This document shows, piece after piece, positions 1 through 7,951 of a DNA stretch of 11,953 bases. Source of the stretch: SIG588 sp045599305 (lineage in GTDB: Bacteria > Bacillota > Clostridia > Oscillospirales > Acutalibacteraceae); the NCBI GenBank assembly GCA_045599305.1, contig JAZRVU010000040.1, positions 1-11,953 on the forward strand, in the 5' to 3' direction. A program made the translations under genes and the position numbers. Below the pieces are notes generated by a model. The model was not told where the DNA came from. It searched no databases and was given only the letters and a program-made list of their open reading frames with translations. Numbering within the stretch: the first letter of the stretch is position 1; each line of letters opens with the position of its first letter.

Positions 1-44
1 GCCGTGAATATAATATCAACAAATCAACAGCGGAGATGAATACC

Positions 45-797
45 ATGCAGTTACTGTTTTTGGGGACAGGCGCGGCCGACGGCCTGCGCACGGTCTTTAC
101 CGACTTTTCGGACAAAAATAGGCGGCGCTGCTCCGCAGCACTGCTGGACGGGCGCATCCTGTTCGATTGCGGCCCGCACATTTTCAACGCGATGCAGGCC
201 GCGGGAGTCGAGCCCGCGGATATCACCGATATTTTTCTGACGCATCTGCACGGCGACCATTACGTCCGCGAAAACATTGAAAAAATCGCCGCGGCCGGTG
301 ACAGGGCACTGCGCCTGTGGTTCCGTGAGGACGCCGACGTACCCGCGATGGCCAATGTCGAGCCCCACCCGATGACGCCGTATCGGGCATACGCCTGCGG
401 CGGGTACACCTTCACGGGCGTGCTGGCCAACCACGAAGCGTTCCCGCAGCACCTCATGGCGGAAAAGGACGGCAAAAAACTGTTTTACGGCACCGACGGT
501 GCGTGGATGCTCGGTGACACGGTGCGTTATCTTCAGGACAAGTGCTGTGATGCCGTCATTCTGGACTGCACGGTGGGTGACTATGTCGGCGATTACCGCA
601 TGGGCGAGCACAACAGCCTGCCGATGATCCGCATGATGAAGGCCTCCATGCAGACACTGCACATCATCGGTGAGAACACCAAAATGTATCTGACGCACAT
701 GGCCATGTGCCTGCACAAAAGCCACAGCGAGACTGCAAAGATCTGCAAAGCGGATGACATCACGGTCGCTTACGACGGACTGACGATCGACATCTGA
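45..797 (+). CDS. MBL-fold metallohydrolase, PhnP-like
   Basis: This is a cytoplasmic metallo-beta-lactamase-fold hydrolase of about 250 residues. From M45 numbering it opens with the usual first strand and loop, LLFLGTGAA (3-11). The metal-binding signature THLHGDH lies at 66-72 (H67, H69, D71, H72). Later candidate ligands are D151 in YGTDG, D174 in LDCT, H189 and H218 in LTHMA. The N-terminal RRRCSAALLD followed by LFDCGP resembles the PhnP branch (cyclic phosphodiesterases), but the substrate cannot be fixed. I chose ATG 45 because GGAG at 32-35 is 9 nt upstream. An earlier ATG at 36 directly abuts that GGAG, and the frame is open to the left edge, so a longer protein is possible. It ends at a strong terminator and converges with the nucleotidase gene. 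The fold is sure and the substrate is not. Confidence 0.9.
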   Translation: MQLLFLGTGAADGLRTVFTDFSDKNRRRCSAALLDGRILFDCGPHIFNAMQAAGVEPADITDIFLTHLHGDHYVRENIEKIAAAGDRALRLWFREDADVPAMANVEPHPMTPYRAYACGGYTFTGVLANHEAFPQHLMAEKDGKKLFYGTDGAWMLGDTVRYLQDKCCDAVILDCTVGDYVGDYRMGEHNSLPMIRMMKASMQTLHIIGENTKMYLTHMAMCLHKSHSETAKICKADDITVAYDGLTIDI

Positions 798-808
798 ACG
801 CCATTACC

Positions 809-848
809 AAAATACCCGTTCCCGGACAATGCCGGGAACGGGTATTTT
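809..848. terminator. Bidirectional intrinsic terminator
   Basis: A perfect 17-bp inverted repeat (809-825 and 832-848) encloses a 6-nt loop, ACAATG. The stem has a GC-rich core and an A/T outer end, so either strand gives a hairpin followed by a U tract. It lies between two convergent genes that stop at 797 and 852 and should end both transcripts. Confidence 0.93.
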
Positions 849-851
849 TCT

Positions 852-2522
852 TTATCGGACCGTAATACGGTCATCGACCGTCTGGTAGGCGGACAGGTCG
901 CCGTCCAGAGAATTGATGTAGTCGATCAGCACCTGATAGTCACAGATCGATTCATCGATGACCAGCTCATGGTCGGCCAGCGCAAGACCCATGCCGCTGC
1001 CGCCGTTTTTGATCATGTGGTTATGCGAAGCAAGGGTATAGACGGCTGCCGGGTCGATCGGCTGATACGTCCCGCCGCGCAGCACCTGCACGTCGGTCAC
1101 CCGGCGGGTCTCCCCCACGCGGAGGAGCATATCGTCCCCGTCCGTTTCCACCGAAGACGGCACCGAGGTATCGACGGTGAATTTCAAACCGGATACCTGC
1201 TGAAAACTGCCATCTTCGCCTACCGCCTGTCCTGCCAAGGCGTATGTCGATTCCGTGCGGCGATAGAAATACTCCAACATATCCAGCAATTCGGCGCCCG
1301 TGACCTTGACCACGCAAAGCGTATTGCCGAAAGGATTCACCGAAATGATGTCACCATAGGTGATATCACCGGCGTGCAGGTCGGCGCGGATGCCGCCGCC
1401 GTTGCACATACCGATATCCGCCGCGCCGACCATGCGGTAGGCATCGGCAACCAGATCGCCGAGTGCCACCTCACGCGCACGCACCATGCGTACGCCGTCG
1501 GTGTCGGCACAGGAAAGTTCGGTATCGCTGCGGGCCACTACCTGAGTAAGGCGCGCTTCATATTCGCTTTGTATATTCTTGATAAACGCGTCCGTCCGGG
1601 CATCTTTTTCGGGATAATCGCTGATGTAACCGACAGACAAAAAGCCGTCCGCACTGATGACCAGCTGGCCGATGTTGTTGAGTTTGGTACCGGCCTGTGA
1701 CAGCAGCACCTCTTTGCCCGCCGCATTCTTCACCACATTGCAGGGAAGCTCGGTGTGAGAATGGGCGTCCAGCACCGCATCAATGCCGTCGGTGTGCGCG
1801 ATCACATCCGGCGCGGTGTAGGGGGCGTCCGCATCGTCCACGCCCAGATGAGAGAGCAGTACCACATAGTCGGCGCCCTGCCGGCGGCAGTCGTCCGCCG
1901 CCGCCTGCACCCGCTCGTAAAGTGCCTGTCCGTCATTTTCGGCGGCGAAGGAATAGACGCGCTTGCCGTCCTCGTCAAAATAGGCAGGCGTGGACTCGCG
2001 GGGCGACCACGGCGTGGTCACACCGACAAAGCCCACCTTCCGTGTGCCGTAGGTCTTGACCGCACAGGGCGCGGTCGCGGCCAGCGCATTTTGTCCGCTG
2101 CCCGAATAGGTGATGTTGCAGCAGAGGTACTGCGCCTTGGCACGGGCGATGTTGGCAGCCAGCTGCTCCATGCCGAAATCAAATTCGTGGTTGCCGACAA
2201 TGGCGAAATCGTAACCGACCTCGTTCATCATGTCAATAACACACTCACCTTTGGAAACGGCGCCGATATAACTGCCCTGCACATGATCACCGCAGTCCAC
2301 CAGCGTCACATAGGCGTGGCTTTTTTCGAGTTCTTTCTTGTAAGCGGCAAGACCGGCGTAGCCGATATCGTCGTCGATGCCGCAATGCACATCGTTGGTG
2401 AAGAGGATCAGGATGTCCTCCGGTGATACAGACGCAGCCGTCTCCTTCCTGGTGCATCCGCCCGCACACACAGCGGTGAACAGCAGCAGGAATGCCAGCA
2501 AAACGGATGTAACTTTTTGCAT
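852..2522 (-). CDS. Secreted 5'-nucleotidase / UshA-type phosphoesterase lipoprotein
   Basis: This is a bifunctional-family metallophosphoesterase with a 5'-nucleotidase C-terminal domain (556 aa). It probably releases phosphate and nucleosides from nucleotides outside the membrane. The start is ATG 2522: a G-rich AAGGGGGGGG ribosome binding site lies 7 nt upstream, and a signal peptide follows at once. The hydrophobic segment 5-20 leads to a loose lipobox AGGC, Cys23. Catalytic-domain motifs are TNDVH (42-46), DCGDH (76-80), GNHEFD (110-115), LSHLG (223-227) and DAHSH (252-256), the full dimetal set. The C-terminal domain carries NGGGIRA (374-380) and NPFGN (396-400). The late substrate loop reads NHMIKNGGSGM (501-511) rather than the usual aromatic and GGDGY form, so specificity may differ from classical UshA. 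It has its own promoter and converges with the MBL gene. Confidence 0.93.
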   Translation of the reverse strand: MQKVTSVLLAFLLLFTAVCAGGCTRKETAASVSPEDILILFTNDVHCGIDDDIGYAGLAAYKKELEKSHAYVTLVDCGDHVQGSYIGAVSKGECVIDMMNEVGYDFAIVGNHEFDFGMEQLAANIARAKAQYLCCNITYSGSGQNALAATAPCAVKTYGTRKVGFVGVTTPWSPRESTPAYFDEDGKRVYSFAAENDGQALYERVQAAADDCRRQGADYVVLLSHLGVDDADAPYTAPDVIAHTDGIDAVLDAHSHTELPCNVVKNAAGKEVLLSQAGTKLNNIGQLVISADGFLSVGYISDYPEKDARTDAFIKNIQSEYEARLTQVVARSDTELSCADTDGVRMVRAREVALGDLVADAYRMVGAADIGMCNGGGIRADLHAGDITYGDIISVNPFGNTLCVVKVTGAELLDMLEYFYRRTESTYALAGQAVGEDGSFQQVSGLKFTVDTSVPSSVETDGDDMLLRVGETRRVTDVQVLRGGTYQPIDPAAVYTLASHNHMIKNGGSGMGLALADHELVIDESICDYQVLIDYINSLDGDLSAYQTVDDRITVR

Positions 2523-2545
2523 GATCGGTCCCCCCCCTTGAGGAC

Positions 2546-2574
2546 ATTCTATCACATCCGTTTGGCTTTTTCAA
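2546..2574 (-). promoter_or_regulatory. Sigma-A promoter of the nucleotidase gene
   Basis: Read on the minus strand, TTGAAA (2574-2569) and TAGAAT (2551-2546) are separated by exactly 17 nt. Each differs from consensus by a single base or two. The -10 box ends 23 nt upstream of the nucleotidase start codon at 2522, leaving a short leader that holds the ribosome binding site. An 8-bp inverted repeat (2565-2583) overlaps the -35. Confidence 0.8.
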
Positions 2575-2583
2575 GGAAAAAGC
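2565..2583. repeat. Inverted repeat overlapping the -35 box
   Basis: GCTTTTTC and GAAAAAGC are 8-bp arms around a 3-nt spacer. The element covers the -35 of the nucleotidase promoter, as a repressor operator might. It also lies just after the stop codon of the lipoprotein gene at 2600, but no U tract follows on the minus strand, so it is a poor terminator. Confidence 0.45.
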
Positions 2584-2599
2584 GTATGTTAATAATGAT

Positions 2600-3556
2600 T
2601 TAAACCGGGCAAAAACGCAGTTCTTTGCCCTCGTAATAGTACACACGGGGCGGCTGCGAACAGATACCGATGTTGTAAACGCGCTCCTCACGCGCGATCA
2701 GCAGGGTATCGTTTTGGCCATCGAAGCCGACCAGACGCAACTGGCAATCCGACGTGGTGTAGCACAGGCGATCGTTCACCACTCCATGTACCGCATCGAC
2801 ATTTTCGGCCAGCGGCTGCTCACGTCCACGCAGCCACAGGCAGTTGTCCCGCACGAACACGATACCCTTTTCGGTGAGGAAAAAGCCCGTCACACCCGGC
2901 TCCAGCACAGTGCGACGGGCTGTGCGGAGCGTTAGGGAGATCAGCCCGTCTTTTTCGCTGATGTAATAGACCGAACGGCCGTCGTAGGCGCAGTTTTTAA
3001 ACAGCACATCGCTTTCCTCTATCAGACACTTTTCATATGTATGGCGAATGCCGTTGAGCAGGAACACGCCGCACGAACGCACCAGAATATAACCGTCGGT
3101 GTAGGGAATGAACCCATACACCTGCATATCTATGGTGGAACCGGAACCGTGAGACAGACCACGGAACAGTTCCTCCGCCCCGAGATAGGAGTCCTGCACG
3201 CCGGATTTCAGCACACCGCGGTCGAATTTCCATTCGAAGGTGTCCAGATCGACACGGCAGATCTCATAGAACGGGCGGCCGACCATAACGGCCAGACGGC
3301 CGTCCGGCTCCCGGCCATAGCCCATGATGAGCTGCGGATTGTTCAAGGTGGCGATTGGGTCCATGTAGAGCGTCTCTTTTTCGTCCGTCTGCTTGTTGAT
3401 CCCGGTCACCGATTCCTGATCATTCTGCAAAAGCAGGTAGTCGTCAAATTCAATGAGCAGCCCCCCGGTGTTATAGATCACGCCATCCGCCCGCCGACAG
3501 GAGCACAACCCCGCGCACAGGGCGCACACCAGCAAAAGGCAAAGCAGCCGTTTCAT
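2600..3556 (-). CDS. Putative lipoprotein, beta-propeller-like
   Basis: This is a 318-residue exported protein of unknown function. The start at ATG 3556 overlaps the permease stop as ATGA (3553-3556), and AAAGGGGG lies just upstream inside the permease end. The frame is open further upstream, but only this start gives a signal peptide: MKRLL, a Leu/Cys/Ala-rich core, then lipobox LCSC with Cys20. The mature part is beta-rich, with recurring short aromatic strands such as VYYIS, LCYTT and VYYYEG. This resembles DUF5050/WD-like propeller proteins that Clostridia often encode, but no catalytic motif is visible. As third gene of an ATPase-permease-lipoprotein cassette, it may be an extracellular partner or cargo-protection factor of the transporter. 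That role is inferred from position only. Confidence 0.82.
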   Translation of the reverse strand: MKRLLCLLLVCALCAGLCSCRRADGVIYNTGGLLIEFDDYLLLQNDQESVTGINKQTDEKETLYMDPIATLNNPQLIMGYGREPDGRLAVMVGRPFYEICRVDLDTFEWKFDRGVLKSGVQDSYLGAEELFRGLSHGSGSTIDMQVYGFIPYTDGYILVRSCGVFLLNGIRHTYEKCLIEESDVLFKNCAYDGRSVYYISEKDGLISLTLRTARRTVLEPGVTGFFLTEKGIVFVRDNCLWLRGREQPLAENVDAVHGVVNDRLCYTTSDCQLRLVGFDGQNDTLLIAREERVYNIGICSQPPRVYYYEGKELRFCPV

Positions 3557-5760
3557 GCACGGGCACCCCCTTTCGTGCTGCGGACGTAGGTTTCGACCGC
3601 ATAGACGGCCAGCGCCGTGATCAGCACCGGCCCGATGATCAGGAACGCCCACTGCGTCACACCGAAGACCGCCTGTGCGAAAAAGCCACTGCCGCAGAGC
3701 ATGCCGGCGGGATTGGGCAACTCGTATAGTGTCGGACGTTGCTTGAGCAAAAACCACGGCACGAGCATCAGCGCGCTCCCCGCGAAAACTGCGGTGAGAC
3801 TGCGGCGTGTGGCTGCCGAAAAAGCGGCCGCAACCATCTGCGCCAGCAGGATCCCGCACAGGCGCAATGCCCGGGATGCCAGATATGTCTGCCCCAATGT
3901 GAGCGACAGCGGCGAATCACCGAAATCGCTCAAGGTCTGCAAAGGATATCCCCATGCGGTGAAGAGATCGTACCGTGAGGCCAAAAAGGCAAAATCCACT
4001 GCCTCGAACAACAGCCACACCGCCGCACCGGCCATGCAGGACACCGCCAGCACCCGGACACCGAATCCGCGGCGCCCGTTGCGGCAGGTGCGCAACGTGT
4101 CGGCCATACCGCTCTCCCATTCGCGTGAAAAGGCCAGTCCGCCGAACAGCACCGCCAACAACACCGCCAGTACATCGGGAGCGGAATCGCACAACACCTT
4201 TTCCCACCCGCGGGTATCGGCAATGTAGCGGTGCGCCGGGTCAGCCGATACATAGGTGCCGACCGATTTCAGCCGATCCCACACATTGTCGGACACGGTG
4301 GACTGTTTTTCATAGGGTGCCGCTTCTTTACCCTTGAGCATACTCTCCATCTGTGCGATCGCCTGTGCCTGATCCGCCTCCTGTGCCGCTGTCTCAGCCG
4401 CAAAAAAGGCCTCGCTCTCCGCGTCCGACCGGCCGCCGTAGGCATCCATCAGTATCTGCCATTCCGCACGCTCGGAGGGCAGATGAAAATAGTGCCAGGT
4501 GGGCTCGGCCGCATCGGACGCCACCCGCACCGCCAGCAAAAGCACCACGGCCGCCAGCAGATACTGCTTGACCAGCCGCTTGCGCCATTCGCCGCCGCCG
4601 CTTTTGAAAGAGATCGTTGGCAGGCGGAGCGTCGGCCAATGCCACAGACGTCTTCTGATCGGCCGCTGTGCCGCATAGATGGCCACGATCAGTGCCGCCG
4701 CCAACAACGTCATTGCCACCGGAAGTACCACGATGGTGAGCAGGGGGTACCCGCACACATTCACCGTGCTGAACGAGCGGGCATATTGGGAGAACAGCAC
4801 CATCGACAACGGATTGACCATCATCACCACATCGCCCAGCGCCATCATGGCAAACAGATAGGCGAAGCTGAAGAAAAACGCCACATAGGTGCGGCGGCAG
4901 AGCGCCGAAATAAGCGCCACCACCAGCGCCGCCACCCACAGGCCGAAAATTTTGACCGCCCAGTTGAGCAGGATGAAACCGCCGATGGTGAGATCAAGCG
5001 GGGTATCGTGATATTCCGCCGCCCCGCAGAGAGGGGTCTGCCACATCTCGAACGGATAGATGGTCTGATAATAGATCAAGTCGACGGCGAAGAGCATGAG
5101 TGCGCTGACCGCGGTGAAGATCAGCACCGCCAGCAGTTTGGCGCGCACCGTGCGCTGCCGGCCGAAACGCGCCGTGCGCTGCAGCACGTCCATGCCGCAT
5201 TCGTGCTCGGCACAAAACAGCGGTGTCACCGCGATGAGCAGCAGCATCACGCACAGGAAGGAGGAAAAATCCGCGCTGCCGTAATACCGGTCGCCAAACC
5301 CTTCATAGTCATAATACCCGCTGATGCCGCGCGCCGAATAGACCCGCTTCATCAGTTTCAGCCGCCGCAATTCATAGATGTGCCCGGTGCCCTCCAGTTC
5401 GGACAGGCGCTCGTCCACAATAGCGTTCAGTTCATCGACACGATAACTGTAGTCGTAGGTGTCGCTCATGTCATCGAGTATTTTCTTATAGAATTCGGCG
5501 TCCCATTCCGTTTCGGGCTGAATGGTGCCGTTTTGAAGCCCCTCGCAATGTGCGACCAATGCGGCGGCCTTTTCATCCGAAAGGGGGCCCTCCCACTGCG
5601 CCATGATCTCGTGATACCGACCCATGTAATCCGACCCTTTAAACACGTCGGCGTGCAGAACCAACAGATTATAGATATTCAAAGCCAGAAACGCCGCCAG
5701 TGTCACGATCACTGCCCGGCGACTGAATATTTTTTTCAGTTCATACCCCAGAATGCTCAT
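3553..5760 (-). CDS. ABC-2 type permease, two-part fusion
   Basis: This integral membrane subunit of an ABC-2 transporter is long at 735 aa and shows two related halves. Each half begins with a cytoplasm-facing FxxExExGM motif (about 182-190 and 544-552) followed by LRT/LQRT and a GR(Q/R) stretch, then a hydrophobic helix ending in AVD. Each then has a soluble stretch and a helix ending in (C/T)RR (288-290, 651-653). The N-terminus MSILGYELKKIFSRR, then a first membrane helix (about 16-35), is typical of the family. A hydrophilic outer segment of about 120 residues follows each leading helix (about 36-160 and 412-525). ATG 5760 overlaps the ATPase stop as ATGA. The transported substrate is unknown; similar cassettes export peptides or lipids, or confer bacitracin/lantibiotic-type self-protection. 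Confidence 0.9.
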   Translation of the reverse strand: MSILGYELKKIFSRRAVIVTLAAFLALNIYNLLVLHADVFKGSDYMGRYHEIMAQWEGPLSDEKAAALVAHCEGLQNGTIQPETEWDAEFYKKILDDMSDTYDYSYRVDELNAIVDERLSELEGTGHIYELRRLKLMKRVYSARGISGYYDYEGFGDRYYGSADFSSFLCVMLLLIAVTPLFCAEHECGMDVLQRTARFGRQRTVRAKLLAVLIFTAVSALMLFAVDLIYYQTIYPFEMWQTPLCGAAEYHDTPLDLTIGGFILLNWAVKIFGLWVAALVVALISALCRRTYVAFFFSFAYLFAMMALGDVVMMVNPLSMVLFSQYARSFSTVNVCGYPLLTIVVLPVAMTLLAAALIVAIYAAQRPIRRRLWHWPTLRLPTISFKSGGGEWRKRLVKQYLLAAVVLLLAVRVASDAAEPTWHYFHLPSERAEWQILMDAYGGRSDAESEAFFAAETAAQEADQAQAIAQMESMLKGKEAAPYEKQSTVSDNVWDRLKSVGTYVSADPAHRYIADTRGWEKVLCDSAPDVLAVLLAVLFGGLAFSREWESGMADTLRTCRNGRRGFGVRVLAVSCMAGAAVWLLFEAVDFAFLASRYDLFTAWGYPLQTLSDFGDSPLSLTLGQTYLASRALRLCGILLAQMVAAAFSAATRRSLTAVFAGSALMLVPWFLLKQRPTLYELPNPAGMLCGSGFFAQAVFGVTQWAFLIIGPVLITALAVYAVETYVRSTKGGARA

Positions 5761-6638
5761 AACGTTACCTCACCGAATTCGCGCAGGTAGACGTCCTCCA
5801 GAGTGGGGCGCACCGCTGCGGCTTCGGGGGCGGGGGCTTGCTCGCTCACCACCCGCAGCAGAAACCCGCCGGGCAGCTGCCGCACATTGCTCACCAGTGA
5901 CTGCGCCATCACGCGGCTGACCTCCGCCTCGTCGGCAACGGTGAATTCCCACACCGCGTTTTGCAGCGGCTCGGTCAGCTGCTCCACCGTGCCCTCGCGC
6001 AGCAGACGCCCCCCCTTCAAAAGCAGGATATCCTTGGCTATGTATTCCACATCGGGCACGATGTGGGTGGCCAACAGCACCGTGCGCTCCTCACCGAGCC
6101 GCGAGATCAGATTGCGAAAGCGCACCCGCTCCAGCGGATCCAACCCCGCGGTGGGCTCGTCCAGAATCAGCAGGTCGGGATCGTTGAGCATAGCCTGCGC
6201 AATGCCCAGCCGCTGGCGCATACCGCCCGAACAGGCGCCCACCGTCTTTTTGCGCTCGTCGGCCAGATTGACAAAGGTGAGCAGTTCCTCACTGCGGGCA
6301 CGGGCGCGGGCGGGGCTCATCCCCTTGAGCCGCGCCATATACAGCAAAAACTCCCAAATGGTGTAGTTATCGTAAAAGCGCGGCGCCTGCGGCAGATAGC
6401 CGATATGGTCGAAATAGGCATTGCCCCATTCGGCCGGGGTGCGCCCGCCGAACGCGATGCGCCCGCTGTCCGGGCGGCGCAGGCCTACGATCAGTGAGAT
6501 CAGCGTCGTTTTGCCGGCGCCGTTGGCTCCCAGCAGACCGTAGACCCCGCCGTCCAATGTCACACTGAAATCATACAGTGCGGGGCGGGCCCGTCGGTTA
6601 TAGGAAAAATTCACGTTTTGCAGTTCCAGTTTTTTCAT
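5757..6638 (-). CDS. ABC transporter ATP-binding protein
   Basis: This cytoplasmic ATPase (293 aa) powers the permease encoded directly downstream. From ATG 6638 numbering, all motifs are intact: Walker A GANGAGKTT (37-45), Q-loop LPQAP (82-86), signature CSGGMRQR (136-143), Walker B DLLILDEP (155-162), D-loop AGLDP, and H-loop His192. The roughly 80-residue tail beyond the nucleotide-binding domain is typical of CcmA/BcrA-type ABC-2 ATPases. I prefer ATG 6638 over GTG 6644, because the GTG overlaps the GAGGAG ribosome binding site that sits 5 nt upstream of the ATG. The gap to the lipoprotein A stop is 79 nt, with no terminator or clear promoter, so it may be read from the lipoprotein A promoter. 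The stop overlaps the permease start. Confidence 0.94.
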   Translation of the reverse strand: MKKLELQNVNFSYNRRARPALYDFSVTLDGGVYGLLGANGAGKTTLISLIVGLRRPDSGRIAFGGRTPAEWGNAYFDHIGYLPQAPRFYDNYTIWEFLLYMARLKGMSPARARARSEELLTFVNLADERKKTVGACSGGMRQRLGIAQAMLNDPDLLILDEPTAGLDPLERVRFRNLISRLGEERTVLLATHIVPDVEYIAKDILLLKGGRLLREGTVEQLTEPLQNAVWEFTVADEAEVSRVMAQSLVSNVRQLPGGFLLRVVSEQAPAPEAAAVRPTLEDVYLREFGEVTL

Positions 6639-6688
6639 TGTCACTCCTCTTTCCCTTGCAGGCCCGCCGCGCTCTGCTCATTGCGGGA

Positions 6689-6718
6689 ACGTGTGTGTAT
6701 ATGTGTGTGTATGTGTGT
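6689..6718. repeat. Alternating purine-pyrimidine (GT/TA) tract
   Basis: Thirty consecutive bases alternate purine and pyrimidine, mostly GT with two TA interruptions, and run into the lipoprotein A stop codon. Such tracts can adopt Z-DNA and are prone to slippage. It lies at the left edge of the duplicated unit described in the findings. Confidence 0.8.
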
Positions 6719-7863
6719 CAGCCCTCCGGGGTGCTGATCCAGACCACCGGCGTGGTGCAGACGCGGATCAACCGCCCCTGCGCCGTGCGCTTCTTCATGC
6801 CGGGGACCAGCGGGATGAGCATGAGCTGCAGCGCGTGCGCATCGGTGAACTCCGTGAAATCCAGATCGAGCGAGAGCACCACACCGCTTTCGCCGTTGTT
6901 ATTCGGGAGCCGGGCATCCGCATAGTATTTGCCCTCGAACACGGGGGCAAACTCGCCGTCCAGCCGCATCATCAGGCGATAGAGCGGCGTGCACATATCA
7001 CCTCCGCACAGGTCGATGCGCAGGCGGTTTCCCTCCTCCAGCGGGAAGGCATAGGCGCCCACGGTGTACCCGGCCTCCTCCATCTTCTGATTATAGGCGT
7101 CGATATCGCCGTTCTCGTTCATGAGGTCCATCCACTCCGCCGTGCGTGCCTCACGGGTGGGATTCACCACCGTGGGGCGCAGAAGATAGAAATTATCCTC
7201 CGTGATGTCGGTGACCCCCGTCTCGATTTGCAGGGCATCCACCGTCTGCTGGGTCGGGGCCTCAGCCTCGAAATTCACGGGATAGCAGCCCGTCGAAGCG
7301 GAATGGCACCAGTTGCCCTTATCGCATTCTTCATATTCGGGACGATAGTTGGGGGAAGGCGTGATGACCACGAAGAGCGCCAGACAGTCCCCCGCATGGC
7401 CGCACACCGGTGTGAAGGTGATGGGCAATGTGTAGTCGGTGTCCCGCCGGGCGTCGAAATAGTATTCCTCCACCTCCTGCGGGCAGGCGGGGACGCCCTC
7501 GGCCTCCCCCACCGTGAAGGGCTGCGGCACGCCGTTCAAAAACAGGCGAATGCCCAACTGCTCCCCCACGTCGGCCAACACCTTTCCATCGTCCTCATGC
7601 TCGATCACAAAACCAAAGGAGAGCGGCTCACCTGTGTAGCGAAAGAGTTCTGCATCCTCTACCGCCTTGGCGCTAGCCACAATATATGTGCCAAACCCCC
7701 GCGGCATGGCCGGCAAGGAGGTGAAGGCTGTCTCGGTACTGTTTGTCTTCAACTGTTTGACGGCGTTATTTTCCACAGGTGCTGTCCGGTTACAGCCGCA
7801 CAAACCGCACAGCAGTGCACCGATCAGCACCACACTGCACACACGTTTTAACATTTTTTGCAT
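6718..7863 (-). CDS. Cys-rich lipoprotein of unknown function, copy A
   Basis: I do not recognise this family. The 381-residue product has a lipoprotein signal peptide: MQKMLKR, a hydrophobic core and lipobox LCGC with Cys24 as acylation site. The start is ATG 7863, with AAGGAG ending 8 nt upstream; the ATG 6 nt earlier sits only 2 nt from that site. The mature part has nine cysteines (127, 154, 160, 180, 186, 193, 286, 291, 369), all kept in copy B and often in close pairs, which suggests a disulfide-stapled extracellular protein. There is a short Ser/Thr-rich linker (about 25-50), then a probable beta-rich globular domain with SLDLDF near 331-336. It lies downstream of a six-unit 11-bp repeat block and 79 nt before the ABC ATPase, so it may lead that operon. 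Identity to copy B is about nine in ten after residue 105 and lower before. Confidence 0.87.
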   Translation of the reverse strand: MQKMLKRVCSVVLIGALLCGLCGCNRTAPVENNAVKQLKTNSTETAFTSLPAMPRGFGTYIVASAKAVEDAELFRYTGEPLSFGFVIEHEDDGKVLADVGEQLGIRLFLNGVPQPFTVGEAEGVPACPQEVEEYYFDARRDTDYTLPITFTPVCGHAGDCLALFVVITPSPNYRPEYEECDKGNWCHSASTGCYPVNFEAEAPTQQTVDALQIETGVTDITEDNFYLLRPTVVNPTREARTAEWMDLMNENGDIDAYNQKMEEAGYTVGAYAFPLEEGNRLRIDLCGGDMCTPLYRLMMRLDGEFAPVFEGKYYADARLPNNNGESGVVLSLDLDFTEFTDAHALQLMLIPLVPGMKKRTAQGRLIRVCTTPVVWISTPEG

Positions 7864-7923
7864 AACCATTTCTCCTTTTATAATTTTTTTGCGTAGTTTG
7901 GAAGAATATTCCCCTCTGCATTT

Positions 7924-7951
7924 ACAATAGCACGATCGCTCATACTTGTAA
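7924..7951 (-). promoter_or_regulatory. Possible promoter of lipoprotein A
   Basis: On the minus strand TATTGT (7929-7924), preceded by TGC, could be an extended -10. The element 16 nt upstream, TTACAA (7951-7946), is a poor -35 and is the end of the last 11-bp repeat. A weak -35 overlapped by a binding site is the usual arrangement at activator-dependent promoters of the PhoB/PhoP kind. The same layout is kept upstream of copy B. Confidence 0.45.

Noticed and set aside
1..39. Possible end of an upstream gene (frame 1, stop TGA at 37-39, overlapping ATG 36)
   Set aside because: Only 12 codons are visible and cannot be identified. The frame of the MBL gene is equally open to the left edge, so no feature was claimed.
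4231..5790. 519-codon + strand frame opposite the ABC permease
   Set aside because: His/Gln/Arg-rich antisense shadow with no recognisable domain, while the minus strand encodes an evident membrane protein.
6639..6717. GC-rich imperfect hairpin after lipoprotein A as a terminator
   Set aside because: The stem is only about 5 bp with a long loop and no U tract follows on the minus strand.
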